Source of the DNA: Kordia sp.
GTDB lineage: Bacteria; Bacteroidota; Bacteroidia; Flavobacteriales; Flavobacteriaceae
DNA length: 64,000 nucleotides
Assembly: GCF_022447245.1 (NCBI RefSeq)
Contig: NZ_JAKVBC010000016.1
Location: 1-64,000, forward strand
Direction of reading: 5' to 3'
Numbering within the stretch: the stretch's first letter is position 1; the number at the start of each line of letters is the position of its first letter. Under the pieces are notes generated by a model. The model searched no databases, was not told where the DNA came from, and saw nothing but the letters and a program-made list of their open reading frames with translations. Positions 1 through 9,102 of the stretch are shown here, piece by piece. A program made the translations under genes and the position numbers.

Positions 1-3000
1 TGAAACATCCTGTAAGTACATTTTCTACACGTACATAGATCGTTTGGTTGTGTGGGTTAATGTTTCCATAAGCTGTTGCATTTGGAATTTCGTTCACATC
101 ATTATCAGCATCTTCTGGTGTTTCGTGATAAGTAACTGTTACCTGTCCTGGCAATACACCTCCTGTAATCTCACTCTCTGCATTGGTTAAATCAAAGATT
201 CCGATTCCGTCATTGTCCGTATCACAGTATTCTAATGAAGTAGGAGCGTTTGAAATAGGAGCTTCACTCACAACGATATTAAAATTTGTTGTACTGAAAC
301 AACCAGTAATTCCATGCTCTACACGTACATATATGGTTTGTGGATTACTTGTATTTGAAAAAGGAACAGCTAATGGATTTGTATTATTATCCGCATCCGC
401 TTGACTAAGGAAGTATTGTACAGAGACATCCGTTTGAGTTCCTGAGATAGCAGCTGACTGAGCGTTTAAATCTACAGAAGTAAGGCCATCAAAAGGTGTT
501 TCATCACAGACAATTAAATCTGCAGGCATAATGGCTACAGGATTTTCATTGATGATTAAATCAAAGTTCATTGCAGTATTCACACAGCCAGTAATTGTAT
601 TGACTGCACGTACATATATGGTTCTTGGAAATGTAGTATATGGACTCACAATAGCAGCTGTATTTGTATCAGCATCTGCTTGTGATTCATGATAGGTGAC
701 ATCAATATTGGCTTGTCCGTTGATTACTTCTGGATCTTTGGTTGTTAAATCGAAAGTAAATTGGCTCGCAATGTCACTACAAACCACATAGTTAGTCACA
801 GGATTTAGGTCTGGTAAAGGATTTACGGTGAGCGTAATATGTTCTCCTAAACCTAAACAAGCATTGTTAGCGTCGCTATCCACACGAACAACAATATTTT
901 GAACATTTGGAGAAGCATCATTTCTGTGATTACTAATATCTACAATGGCATTTTCTTCAGCTAAAGCATCTGCAAAGTTTTCGTAATAAGTGATTGTAAG
1001 TGTTTGACCTGAGGCCGTAAATAAAGCATTGATTTGTGCATCAGCATCGCTAAAGTCAAATGCAGCTATTCCATTGGTGTTGTCTCCATCGACTACATCA
1101 TCATCACAAATTTCATAATTCACTTGAAAAGTATCTGGAATTTGTGTTGCTGCAACAATTAAGTTTACTTCCGCAGTACGGAAACAACCATTTACAGTTT
1201 CAATTCTTGCAAAAACTTGTCCGCCATTACCACTATTATACGCAGTGTCATTTGCAATTGGACTCGTAGCATTTTCGGCATTTGTTAAACTTGTGTAGTA
1301 AGTAAATGTTTCGTTGGCTGCATCTGCTGAAAGTAAAGTATTTGCTTCTGTAAGGTTGAAATCAGACAAACCATCCGTATCATCATCACATTGACTTAAA
1401 GCAACAGGTTGCATGATTACAGGAAGTGGATGTGCAATTACATTAAAAGTTACGGTATCAAAACAGTTTGGATTTTCAATATTTTCTATACGGGCTACAA
1501 TTGAATTTCCTCCAGCAGTAGTATTTACATACATAGTTGGTAATACATTCATAGAATCGTTTGCATCTGCTTGATTGGCATAATAGGTAATATTGAATTG
1601 CATATTGTCTTGTCCACCAAGAACTTCTGTATCTATTGTAGAAAGATCGAAAGTAGTAAAACCATTGGTATCGTCTCCATCAGCGGTATCATCACATAAT
1701 TCATAATTCATTACCGTATTAGCTGTTGGTTGATCAAACACGTCAAAATCAAATGAAGTTGTATCAAAACAAACAGTGTTATCATTATTTTCAATACGAA
1801 TGAAAATAGTTTCCAATCCATAAGCAACTTGATTTGTATATGGAGTAGTTAGAGGATTCATGTTCATGTCTGCATCCGCTTGATTTCCATGATAGGTTAC
1901 TGTAAATTGCATCCCATCTTGTCCGTTTAGTACAGTTGAAGTAAACGAGTCTAAGTCTAAAGTCCACGAACCATCATTGTCATCATCACAGATTAGCTGA
2001 TCTTCAATTGGATTTGCTGTAGGTGATGTAAATATCATAACATTGGCTTCTCCCATCAAAGGACATTCACCATTATTTTGTTCAATTTGAACTTCATACA
2101 ATCCTGCATCAGCTAAAGTTACATTCGTTAAATCTAATTGAAAAGTAGTTTCCGCCAAAGGATTTCCATTGAGAGTCCAAGTGTAAGTAGCTCCTGGAAT
2201 ATCATCGGCCATCAATGTATAACTTTGCGTTGTACATAAGGATAGTTCTGTGGAAGAGACTCCATTTCGTATAATATCAACTGGCGTTGCAAATAGTGAT
2301 TGGATAAAAGGAGGTAATCCAATTCTAGACAGATTTGTGTTTGTATTGGTTATATCTAGCAATATACCATTTTCATTATAAACAACTGCGGCACCAACAG
2401 CTTCAGGATTTTCAATTACACCTAAAAAGCGTCCTGTATTGTTGATATCATTAAAGTCAAGTAAAGCTCGATAAATTCTTCCATCGATTCCTACTTGGAT
2501 GGCCCCAGCAGAAAATGTAGAGGAATTATCTACAGTAAATTGAGAACCTGGGATATCTGCTGCTAATAAGTCATATTGTAAAAGTAAGCTATTTCCTGCT
2601 CCACTATTTCCCAATCCAATAGTTGCATATAGTTTTGTTCCTTCTGGAGAAAATTCTACACCGTAAGGAGCATCACCGTCATACAATTCTAACTCATTAC
2701 TAACAATTCCTGTATCATTGTCAAAGTTATATAACATCACTTTTCCAGGACCATTTCCTCCTTCAACATTTGTCAATCCTAAATGTGCAGCGGCTAGTTT
2801 GTCACCTTGAGGAGATGCTTTTAAATACCCAAGTGCATTTCTACGATATCCTGAAATAGGAATTTCAGTTGGTGTAGTACTGATAACAGGAGTTGTAACA
2901 ACTCCTGTGCCTTCGATTTTGTATGCATAGAAACTGTCAGAAAAATGAGTTAACACCCAAAACGATTCACAATCAGCACTTTTTATAGCAGTGATTTTTT

Positions 3001-3580
3001 CAGAACATTTATAAGCAGCTTCAAGAGGGTTGTTAATGTCATAGGAAATTAAGGGAGTATTTCTTTCAATAACATCACCAATTGATCCATTAGAACCAAT
3101 TACCGAAATATCTACAACAGAATAATTTAAACCGTTGTTTTGATTGTCATCTTGCTCTAGAGGAAAGTTGTCAATATTATCCAAGTTTTCGTGATGTGGT
3201 TCATCAACCGTGAAAATATAGTAAATATTTGGGTCTTGCGGGTTTGGAACTATGAGAGCAGAAGAAGTGCTAGATGGATCTCCAAAAAGACCAGTAGAAT
3301 TTCCAGTAACTCCAAAATAATCTCCATTGGGCATTACTGTGTGATTTCTATCCCAAACTGTCCTTCCGTCAGTATAAAATAATAAGTTTCCATCTGGAGT
3401 GGATATTGTAGCACAACCTTCTAAGGTGTCTAGACTTCCGTCTGTAACAGCAGTTACATTTCCTGTGTCAGGATCAAATTGCAAGCCAGCATTTTGACCA
3501 AAATACCAGTTAGCGGCTTCACCTTGTGCAAATAAGATTGTTGGAAGGGTAATAAGAATGAATAGTAAAATTTTTTTCAT
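1..3580 (-). CDS. Large secreted repeat protein, 5' part only (probable T9SS cargo/adhesin)
   Basis: The gene enters from the left edge; about 1193 N-terminal codons are visible and the reading frame is open throughout. It starts at ATG 3578-3580 with a clear Sec signal peptide (MKKILLFILI..., cleavage near LFAQ). The first ~450 residues read like a beta-propeller-like module (ANWYFGQNAGL, repeated G-N-L/Y-F-Y and GTKLYA strands). After an Ig-like segment come about eight ~90-residue repeats, each with a C-D-D-D-x-D-G-x-x-x-F-D-L start, a Q-x-x-V-T-Y-Y/H core and a closing Y-V-R-V-E-N-x-x-T-G-C-F strand. In Flavobacteriaceae such proteins normally end in a type B T9SS (gliding-motility-associated) sorting domain, which would lie outside the window. 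Role is inferred as a cell-surface adhesin-like protein; substrate unknown. Confidence 0.85.
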   Translation of the reverse strand, partial: MKKILLFILITLPTILFAQGEAANWYFGQNAGLQFDPDTGNVTAVTDGSLDTLEGCATISTPDGNLLFYTDGRTVWDRNHTVMPNGDYFGVTGNSTGLFGDPSSTSSALIVPNPQDPNIYYIFTVDEPHHENLDNIDNFPLEQDDNQNNGLNYSVVDISVIGSNGSIGDVIERNTPLISYDINNPLEAAYKCSEKITAIKSADCESFWVLTHFSDSFYAYKIEGTGVVTTPVISTTPTEIPISGYRRNALGYLKASPQGDKLAAAHLGLTNVEGGNGPGKVMLYNFDNDTGIVSNELELYDGDAPYGVEFSPEGTKLYATIGLGNSGAGNSLLLQYDLLAADIPGSQFTVDNSSTFSAGAIQVGIDGRIYRALLDFNDINNTGRFLGVIENPEAVGAAVVYNENGILLDITNTNTNLSRIGLPPFIQSLFATPVDIIRNGVSSTELSLCTTQSYTLMADDIPGATYTWTLNGNPLAETTFQLDLTNVTLADAGLYEVQIEQNNGECPLMGEANVMIFTSPTANPIEDQLICDDDNDGSWTLDLDSFTSTVLNGQDGMQFTVTYHGNQADADMNMNPLTTPYTNQVAYGLETIFIRIENNDNTVCFDTTSFDFDVFDQPTANTVMNYELCDDTADGDDTNGFTTFDLSTIDTEVLGGQDNMQFNITYYANQADANDSMNVLPTMYVNTTAGGNSIVARIENIENPNCFDTVTFNVIAHPLPVIMQPVALSQCDDDTDGLSDFNLTEANTLLSADAANETFTYYTSLTNAENATSPIANDTAYNSGNGGQVFARIETVNGCFRTAEVNLIVAATQIPDTFQVNYEICDDDVVDGDNTNGIAAFDFSDADAQINALFTASGQTLTITYYENFADALAEENAIVDISNHRNDASPNVQNIVVRVDSDANNACLGLGEHITLTVNPLPDLNPVTNYVVCSDIASQFTFDLTTKDPEVINGQANIDVTYHESQADADTNTAAIVSPYTTFPRTIYVRAVNTITGCVNTAMNFDLIINENPVAIMPADLIVCDETPFDGLTSVDLNAQSAAISGTQTDVSVQYFLSQADADNNTNPLAVPFSNTSNPQTIYVRVEHGITGCFSTTNFNIVVSEAPISNAPTSLEYCDTDNDGIGIFDLTNAESEITGGVLPGQVTVTYHETPEDADNDVNEIPNATAYGNINPHNQTIYVRVENVLTGCF

Positions 3581-3626
3581 CTGTAATTGATATTTTCTAA
3601 AACATTTAATGCTCAATAATCCAGTT

Positions 3627-3651
3627 TAATAACTCTTTTGTGGAGTTATTA
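3627..3651 (-). repeat. Perfect inverted repeat upstream of the large secreted protein
   Basis: Arms TAATAACTC and GAGTTATTA are perfectly complementary around a 7-nt loop. It lies about 47 bp upstream of the start codon, so it is probably in the 5' leader or promoter. It could be an operator or an mRNA hairpin; nothing in the sequence decides which. Confidence 0.4.
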
Positions 3652-3829
3652 TTTTATATTTTTGAGAATTGTTCTTTTTTAAATGCGAGTATGATTGAAA
3701 TAACAATTTATAAAAGTTACCAGCTTTTACGTATTATATGGGGAAACGATGGTTTTTTTTATAGTGAGATACTTCATAGCAATTTTTCCATACTCAATAG
3801 CCGTCAAATATAATAATTACCAACTAAAA

Positions 3830-3853
3830 AAAGAGCGAATTGCTTCGCTCTTT
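3830..3853 (-). terminator. Terminator of the ABC transporter operon
   Basis: A 10-bp perfect stem (AAAGAGCGAA / TTCGCTCTTT) with a TTGC loop is followed, in the minus direction, by a T run. It sits 34 bp beyond the permease stop codon. Confidence 0.8.
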
Positions 3854-3886
3854 CTGTAAAATCTACTTGATTTATATACTATTTTG

Positions 3887-4717
3887 TTATAAATCTCTTT
3901 TCTTGAGTAATCTGTAGGATAAAAAGATATAAATGGCAGTCCACGAAAGCGCTATGACAATTTCATACCAATGTACAGCATAATCTGTTGCCATAATCTC
4001 TGTTGGATTGTTTACGTTTGCCATTCGTATTACAGGTTGATCTATCAAATTCCATAAAGATGTATATGGCATGAATTGAAAGATCGTATTGGCAGTTTCT
4101 TCATTTGCCCATTCGAATTTTGTCAACGCATAAAAGATCATTTCAGCGATGTACAAGATGAATAGGAAACCTAATGAAAATGCAGAACGCTTGATCAATA
4201 CTCCTACAAATAAACATAAACTAAAAAATGTGAGGAGTTTTGCAAAGTAGCCTAAGATAAATTCGGAACCGTTAAAAATGGTATCAAAATATAAGTCAGC
4301 AGAAGGAGAATGCATTATTCCTAAAAATAAGGTAATTACAAACACAAGTGCCGTTACAACAAGACTATATGCTAGAATGAAGTAAAACTTTGAGAGAATG
4401 ACATCTTTTTTGCTCATACCATCAATAAGGTTTTGCTTCAATGTCCGATTGCTGTATTCGTTTCCAATCATGGAGACGACGACAATGGCAAAGAAAAACT
4501 TGAAAAAGGCAATAAAAAACGTTGTAATATGCCAAATATAAGGAAATTCAAATATTTGTGTTTCAGATAAGTCAATAGTGAATAATCCGAAGAAGTTAAT
4601 TTTTATTGAGGAAAGGATTAATATAGATAGAGGAAAAACAAACGAGATATAAATTAATATTCTACTGGTTCTGTTTAACCATAATTTTTGGAATTCTATT
4701 TGTAATAAACGTAACAT
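3887..4717 (-). CDS. ABC-2 type transporter permease
   Basis: 276-residue integral membrane protein with about six hydrophobic segments (near residues 20-40, 63-85, 105-125, 155-175, 178-198 and 245-268), the layout of ABC-2 family permeases of the NatB/antibiotic-export group. It starts 18 bp after the stop of the ATPase gene, so the two form one operon encoding an exporter. Substrate cannot be told from sequence. The divergent neighbour at 5941 encodes a bacteriocin-like peptide, so a part in peptide export or self-immunity is possible but only an inference from proximity. Confidence 0.85.
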   Translation of the reverse strand: MLRLLQIEFQKLWLNRTSRILIYISFVFPLSILILSSIKINFFGLFTIDLSETQIFEFPYIWHITTFFIAFFKFFFAIVVVSMIGNEYSNRTLKQNLIDGMSKKDVILSKFYFILAYSLVVTALVFVITLFLGIMHSPSADLYFDTIFNGSEFILGYFAKLLTFFSLCLFVGVLIKRSAFSLGFLFILYIAEMIFYALTKFEWANEETANTIFQFMPYTSLWNLIDQPVIRMANVNNPTEIMATDYAVHWYEIVIALSWTAIYIFLSYRLLKKRDL

Positions 4718-4735
4718 AGTCGTAGCTGGATAAAA

Positions 4736-5647
4736 TTAGTTAGATTGGTTTTCAGTAAGCATCAAGAATTGTTCTTCTAAACTTTCTTTACGATTTACTA
4801 GGTGCGATAACACAATACCTTGATCGAACATAGCTTTGTTGAAATCGGCTGCATTTAAGGGTTTTGTAAGGAAAGCTTTGATAATTTCTCCTTCTTTAGT
4901 TACTGTACCAAAAGCCTCATGCTTTTCTAAAAAAGCAATGAGTTCAGCTTCTTTATCAGCTTTTACCTCAAAAAATCCTTGACTCGCCACCATTTCATCT
5001 ACGCGACCCGAATAGATTTTTACGCCTTTGCGTAAAATTACCACATGCGAACATACTTTTTCAACTTCATCCAATAGGTGGGAAGCCAATAGTATCGTGG
5101 TTCCTTGCGTTGCGATGTCTTTAATAATCTCTCTAATTTGATGTATTCCTTGGGGATCCAATCCGTTTGTAGGTTCGTCTAAAATTAAAATTTCTGGATC
5201 ATTCAATAGAGCAGAAGCAATAGCCAAACGTTGTTTCATTCCTAAAGAAAACGTTTTAAACTTACTGTCTTTACGATCGATAAGACCAACGATTTTTAGT
5301 TTTTCATTAATCTTATCTTTAGATACGTTTTTAATTTTACAAACCAGCTTTAAATTGTCATAAGCCGTCATATATGGGTAAAAATTTGGACGCTCAATAA
5401 TTGCTCCGACACGCTTTAAAGCATCATGTACAGCAACTTTGCCATTAAACCAATTAAAGTTTCCAGAGGTTTTATTTACAACATTTAAAACCATTCCTAA
5501 CGTAGTAGATTTTCCACTTCCGTTTGGTCCTAAAATACCGTAAACATTGCCTTTTTCGATGGTAAATGATAAGTCTTGTACCGCTTTGACGTTCTTGTAA
5601 TTCTTACTCAGATTTTGTAATGTGAGGATGGTATTTGCATTTTTCAA
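4736..5647 (-). CDS. ABC transporter ATP-binding protein
   Basis: 303-residue ATPase with Walker A (GPNGSGKST, residues 40-48), an LSGGQ-like signature written SLGMKQR near 136, Walker B with D-E-P-T-N-G-L-D-P near 157, and a switch-histidine segment (ASHLLDEV). This is the CcmA/NatA group that pairs with ABC-2 permeases. The start is TTG (5645-5647): no ATG exists in frame before the Walker A motif, and the preceding strand (ILTLQNLSKNY) is family-typical, so a TTG start is needed. First gene of a two-gene operon with the permease. Confidence 0.88.
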   Translation of the reverse strand: MKNANTILTLQNLSKNYKNVKAVQDLSFTIEKGNVYGILGPNGSGKSTTLGMVLNVVNKTSGNFNWFNGKVAVHDALKRVGAIIERPNFYPYMTAYDNLKLVCKIKNVSKDKINEKLKIVGLIDRKDSKFKTFSLGMKQRLAIASALLNDPEILILDEPTNGLDPQGIHQIREIIKDIATQGTTILLASHLLDEVEKVCSHVVILRKGVKIYSGRVDEMVASQGFFEVKADKEAELIAFLEKHEAFGTVTKEGEIIKAFLTKPLNAADFNKAMFDQGIVLSHLVNRKESLEEQFLMLTENQSN

Positions 5648-5940
5648 AGTGATATAGTTTTTTGATTGATATATACTTGACGACTGATTTTTAAAATTGT
5701 TACAAAATATACAGAAAGCTTTTTAAAAACAATATCTTATTGAAATCTTAATTTAAAATTAGATTTTTCTAAAAAGCTGTTAAATCACGTATGAATGGGT
5801 ACAAACAAACCAATTCTAGCTTGAAATTAGCTTAATGATTAAAATTCCGTATTACTTTAGATTCACTAATACGTACTAGTAATGGTGAAAGCTGAAAAAC
5901 CGAATCGTAAATAGAGTAGGCAAATTAAAATTAGAGAATT

Positions 5941-6129
5941 ATGTTAAAAAGTATTTTAAAAATTCAAGGAGTTTCGGAATTAAACAAAACTGCACAATCA
6001 AAAATTACAGGAGGCAATGGCGGTGTAAGCGAAGCTGATTGTAATAGATGCGATGGTTTTTATGTAGGAAATGGTTATTGTGTAGTTGATTCTTCGCGCC
6101 AAGCTTGTTTGGATGGATTTCCCGGCTAG
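5941..6129 (+). CDS. Double-glycine leader bacteriocin-like peptide
   Basis: 62-residue peptide. Residues 1-25 look like a ComC/bacteriocin-type double-glycine leader: MLKSILKIQGVSELNK, then KITGG at 21-25. The rest is a small Gly- and Cys-rich segment with four Cys (a CNRC pair plus two more). Peptidase-containing ABC transporters normally cut after GG; none is present in the window. The gene has its own terminator (6169-6195), so it is a monocistron. The modification state is unknown: the core could carry disulfides or be a RiPP substrate. The next gene encodes a protein with kinase-like motifs. Confidence 0.75.
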   Translation: MLKSILKIQGVSELNKTAQSKITGGNGGVSEADCNRCDGFYVGNGYCVVDSSRQACLDGFPG

Positions 6130-6168
6130 GAAGTATCTATTATACTCAATAAAAATATAAGATGAAAG

Positions 6169-6195
6169 CCTTTACTGTTGAAGTAAAGGTTTTTG
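6169..6195 (+). terminator. Terminator after the GG-leader peptide gene
   Basis: An 8-bp stem CCTTTACT / AGTAAAGG with a 5-nt loop is followed by a T run. It is almost the same hairpin as the one closing the lanthipeptide gene at 7751-7781 (shared GCCTTTACTGT). Confidence 0.8.
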
Positions 6196-6282
6196 TTTTG
6201 AGTTTTTAAACCGTAACGCAAGTTTTTTTGATAAGATACTGTATTTTTAAATCTGAATACAAAATCAAAATACAATCCATCA

Positions 6283-7332
6283 ATGGAAGAACCAATAATA
6301 TCCAAAAAAAAACCTGCATTTCCAGTAAATACATTACTTAGTGAATATTTGTCTGAACATGGAAGAACCATAAAAATCCCCATATTTTATGACGATTTAC
6401 TGCGGTTTCAAGGCTCTATTGTTTTGCATGATGCAAAAGGAAATGATACACTTTGGGTACGTACCTATTACAATGAATTTGAACGTGAAGAAATAGATTT
6501 AAGCCTGAAAAAGGTGTATTCTATTCTACATTCCGATGGAAATGAAGATATTATTCAATACCTAAATGTAGATGCGATCGATTATTGCACGTTTGGAAAT
6601 TCAAAACCATTCCGAGTTAAAATTCGAAATATTATAAATGATAATTACATCTATTTTTATGTAAAAACCGCTGATGCTTCTAGAATTTATGGTTTGGAGT
6701 TGGAGCATATTTTATCTCCCAATAACCTGAATTTTTTAGTGTATAAAAATACATTGATAGAAGAGCATATAGCAGGAATTCCAGGGGATGTTTTTATTGA
6801 AAATATGCTCAATGATTGCACTACCTCCGAAAAGGCACAAATTGCGAAAGAGTTTGTAAAGTTCAACGAACGTTGTATGATTCGATTGTTAGGAGACATG
6901 CGTTCCTATAATTATGTCATTGTACCGACACATGATTTTGACAATGTTGTTTTTAAAATCAGAGCGATTGATTTTGATCAACAATGTTATGAAGGGAAAT
7001 TTAAAATTTATATGCCGCAGTTTTTTAAAGAAAACTATAAAATGGTCAAATTGGTTGGAGAAAAATTGCAAGCAGATTCCATAGAACAATACAAAGCAGA
7101 AGAACGTTCCATCATTGCAAAGCGAATGTTGAGTTCCGAAAATCGTATTCAGGAATTATTGGCATGTATGCAGCAAGATACCTTATCGACCAAAGAAAAT
7201 GTAGCAATGCTTACACAACGCGTTTTTGAAGTTACCAGAGATGTAAATTTTAAAAATCTAACTTCTATGGGTAATATATTAAGTGAAGCATTGCATTTTG
7301 TGCGTAGAAATTATGAGAATGTGAAACGATAA
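6283..7332 (+). CDS. Uncharacterised protein with kinase-fold-like motifs
   Basis: 349 residues, no signal peptide or membrane segment. I do not recognise a named family. Three short motifs occur in the order of APH/protein-kinase-like enzymes: EEHIAGIPGD near residue 160 (hinge-like), GDMRSYN near 204 (compare the catalytic-loop H/G-D-x-x-x-x-N), and IDFDQ near 229 (compare the metal-binding D-F-G/I-D-F). The catalytic-loop Asp and Asn and the metal-binding Asp would all be present; a nucleotide-binding Lys is not obvious. The C-terminal ~100 residues look helical. It sits between two RiPP-type precursor genes (5941 and 7502), so a role in peptide modification or immunity is imaginable but unproven. 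Confidence 0.75.
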   Translation: MEEPIISKKKPAFPVNTLLSEYLSEHGRTIKIPIFYDDLLRFQGSIVLHDAKGNDTLWVRTYYNEFEREEIDLSLKKVYSILHSDGNEDIIQYLNVDAIDYCTFGNSKPFRVKIRNIINDNYIYFYVKTADASRIYGLELEHILSPNNLNFLVYKNTLIEEHIAGIPGDVFIENMLNDCTTSEKAQIAKEFVKFNERCMIRLLGDMRSYNYVIVPTHDFDNVVFKIRAIDFDQQCYEGKFKIYMPQFFKENYKMVKLVGEKLQADSIEQYKAEERSIIAKRMLSSENRIQELLACMQQDTLSTKENVAMLTQRVFEVTRDVNFKNLTSMGNILSEALHFVRRNYENVKR

Positions 7333-7501
7333 AATTAACTTTTGAACGATCATTTTATGAATTGATAAAATAGTAAGTTTCTCCGAGTGCAAACGTACAA
7401 ATCCAGCAAATATTCTTCATGTAAAGCTCGTTTATTCAATAATTTAGTACCTGAAAATGGCAAAGGCCAAAAAGATACATTAACAATTAAAGTTTTAAAT
7501 T

Positions 7502-7744
7502 ATGAAGAAACGAAGTATTAAGAATTTGAATTTAAATAAAAGGTCTATTGCATCAGTTAACGAGATTAATTCTAGAAAAGGAGGAAATCATAGTGAAGAT
7601 TTGTCTTGTTACTCTCCCTGTGGAGGATATTATGCTACAACGGGTTGTTATCCAAATCCATTAACAACACTACCACCAATAACAAGAATCGATCCTCCTC
7701 AACCACTTATTATTCTTATGGATGAAGAAGATGATATGGCGTAA
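7502..7744 (+). CDS. Class I lanthipeptide-type precursor peptide
   Basis: 80-residue peptide. The leader MKKRSIKNLNLNKRSIASVN carries the L-x-L-N-K-(K/R)-S-(I/V) signature of Bacteroidota class I lanthipeptide precursors, shared with the peptides at 19444 and 59379. The middle has three Cys with Ser and Thr around them (SCYSPCGGYYATTGCYP) suited to lanthionine rings. The C-terminus is unusual: a Pro-rich stretch and an acidic end (DEEDDMA). No dehydratase or cyclase is nearby, so the enzymes would act in trans. It ends at a strong bidirectional terminator. Confidence 0.75.
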   Translation: MKKRSIKNLNLNKRSIASVNEINSRKGGNHSEDLSCYSPCGGYYATTGCYPNPLTTLPPITRIDPPQPLIILMDEEDDMA

Positions 7745-7750
7745 GTATAA

Positions 7751-7785
7751 AAAAGCCTTTACTGTAACAGTAAAGGCTTTTAATT
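7751..7785. terminator. Strong bidirectional terminator
   Basis: A perfect 14-bp stem (AAAAGCCTTTACTG / CAGTAAAGGCTTTT) with a 3-nt loop has A/T runs on both sides. It separates the convergent lanthipeptide gene and the nucleoid-associated gene. Confidence 0.9.
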
Positions 7786-7786
7786 T

Positions 7787-8845
7787 TTATCCTTTTTGTT
7801 CTTTATTAAAATAGACTAAGTAATAATACATTTGCTTTTCTTCATCCCAACCTTTTTCTACATACTTCTCTGCAGATTCTGGATTGATAAAATCCTTTTT
7901 AATTTGAATATTGGTATCTAAGCTGATTGTATTTTTGATACTTTTACGCGCAGAAGAAACCGCTTTGTTGGCAATTGGAAATTCTGAAACATCTTCAATG
8001 CTATATTTTGGACCTTTTTCTACTTTATAATGTTTAAACTCTGGAATTAAATCCGGGTTTTCAATCACATCATTTAAAAATTCAGTTTCTTCAAAGGTAT
8101 CGTTTTTGGCAAAGTGATTTACCGCACGGTTCATAAACATTACTTCTTCCTTTTTGTCTTCCGCAGGGAAAACTACGTCTTTAGCAAAGTTTTGACAGAA
8201 CTTTAGGTATTTTTTTGTGTAAAAGTTTTCATCCTCGTATACATCTACACCTAAGAAATGATCTAACCAGTATTTTGTATCGTATTTGTTGCTGTCAATA
8301 GAAAGGATTTTATAACCTTCTTCTTTGTTTACGTTAAAAATGATGCAACCTTTATCTAATTTGTTTAATGAAATCCCTTGTTGTAATAATACTTCTATAT
8401 TGCTTCCATTTTCTTCAAATTGCAAGAAATCGTGTTTAATCTCTGATTTGAAAATACCAACTGCATCTACTTTTTCATTGTCGATCACTACATTTTCAAA
8501 ATGTCCTACATATACTTCACCACTTTTAATATGTGGATGTTGTGATTGTTCAAAAAGTAAAGAAGTAACTTTCTTTGAATTTTCATGAACTGTAGAAGGA
8601 TCGTTAAAAATATCAGTTACAATAGTAAATAATTGATTGAACTCTAAATCAACTTCATTGGTAAATTGAAAATAATTTTCTTCTTTTTCTCTGAATGGTT
8701 TAAAGAAGTATTCTTTTAATAGTGGAGTAATTTCGTCCGTTAATTGATACGGCTCTGAAGAAAGAAACACATTTTCGTTTCTACTTTTGTTTCCTACCTT
8801 GTGAATAGAAATCGTATTTACTTGTGCACTGTATAAATTGATCAT
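7787..8845 (-). CDS. Nucleoid-associated protein, NdpA/YejK-like family
   Basis: 352-residue soluble protein. The N-terminus (MINLYSAQVNTISIHKVGNK) and the overall pattern match the Bacteroidota branch of the 37-kDa nucleoid-associated family (PF04245, NdpA/YejK), including a central segment on binding/coping with intracellular DNA structure whose function is poorly known. No catalytic motif is visible. Monocistronic, with its own promoter-like box upstream (8929-8936) and a shared terminator downstream. Confidence 0.8.
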   Translation of the reverse strand: MINLYSAQVNTISIHKVGNKSRNENVFLSSEPYQLTDEITPLLKEYFFKPFREKEENYFQFTNEVDLEFNQLFTIVTDIFNDPSTVHENSKKVTSLLFEQSQHPHIKSGEVYVGHFENVVIDNEKVDAVGIFKSEIKHDFLQFEENGSNIEVLLQQGISLNKLDKGCIIFNVNKEEGYKILSIDSNKYDTKYWLDHFLGVDVYEDENFYTKKYLKFCQNFAKDVVFPAEDKKEEVMFMNRAVNHFAKNDTFEETEFLNDVIENPDLIPEFKHYKVEKGPKYSIEDVSEFPIANKAVSSARKSIKNTISLDTNIQIKKDFINPESAEKYVEKGWDEEKQMYYYLVYFNKEQKG

Positions 8846-8928
8846 TTATTAGGGTATTGTATTTTGTTTTCTGAGAATAAAAGCATCAAAAGCAAAATCT
8901 GATTTGTACAGAAGCTTTTGTTGCTCGG

Positions 8929-8936
8929 CAAAAGTA
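8929..8936 (-). promoter_or_regulatory. -7 promoter box for the nucleoid-associated gene
   Basis: On the minus strand this reads TACTTTTG, a perfect TAnnTTTG Bacteroidota -7 element, 84 bp upstream of the start codon. A clear -33 box was not seen. Confidence 0.5.
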
Positions 8937-9102
8937 CTAGAAAAAAAGTTATAAAATGACTTGCCGTAGCTTGTTTTTATTCACAATGAAAGACAAATAA
9001 TTTTAGATGATACTGACAAAAAAAATTAAACACTTGTTTTAGTTTTCTATGATAAAACCTGTTTTTGGTATCTTTATTGATGCAAAAAACAAAAGCATTA
9101 TC

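Larger units (their letters stand above)
3581..3886. other. 306-bp intergenic region between two minus-strand genes
   Basis: No credible open reading frame. It should hold the promoter and 5' leader of the large secreted protein (to the left) and the terminator of the ABC operon (from the right). The leader contains a perfect 9-bp inverted repeat at 3627-3651; a terminator hairpin lies at 3830-3853. Confidence 0.6.

Noticed and set aside
3887-5647. ABC transporter as dedicated exporter of the peptide at 5941
   Set aside because: It is an ABC-2 type without a peptidase domain and is divergent; the link is only proximity.
9049-9102. Extended start for the partner protein of the radical SAM gene
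   Set aside because: The extension carries a promoter-like box and adds no recognisable residues; the downstream ATG fits better.
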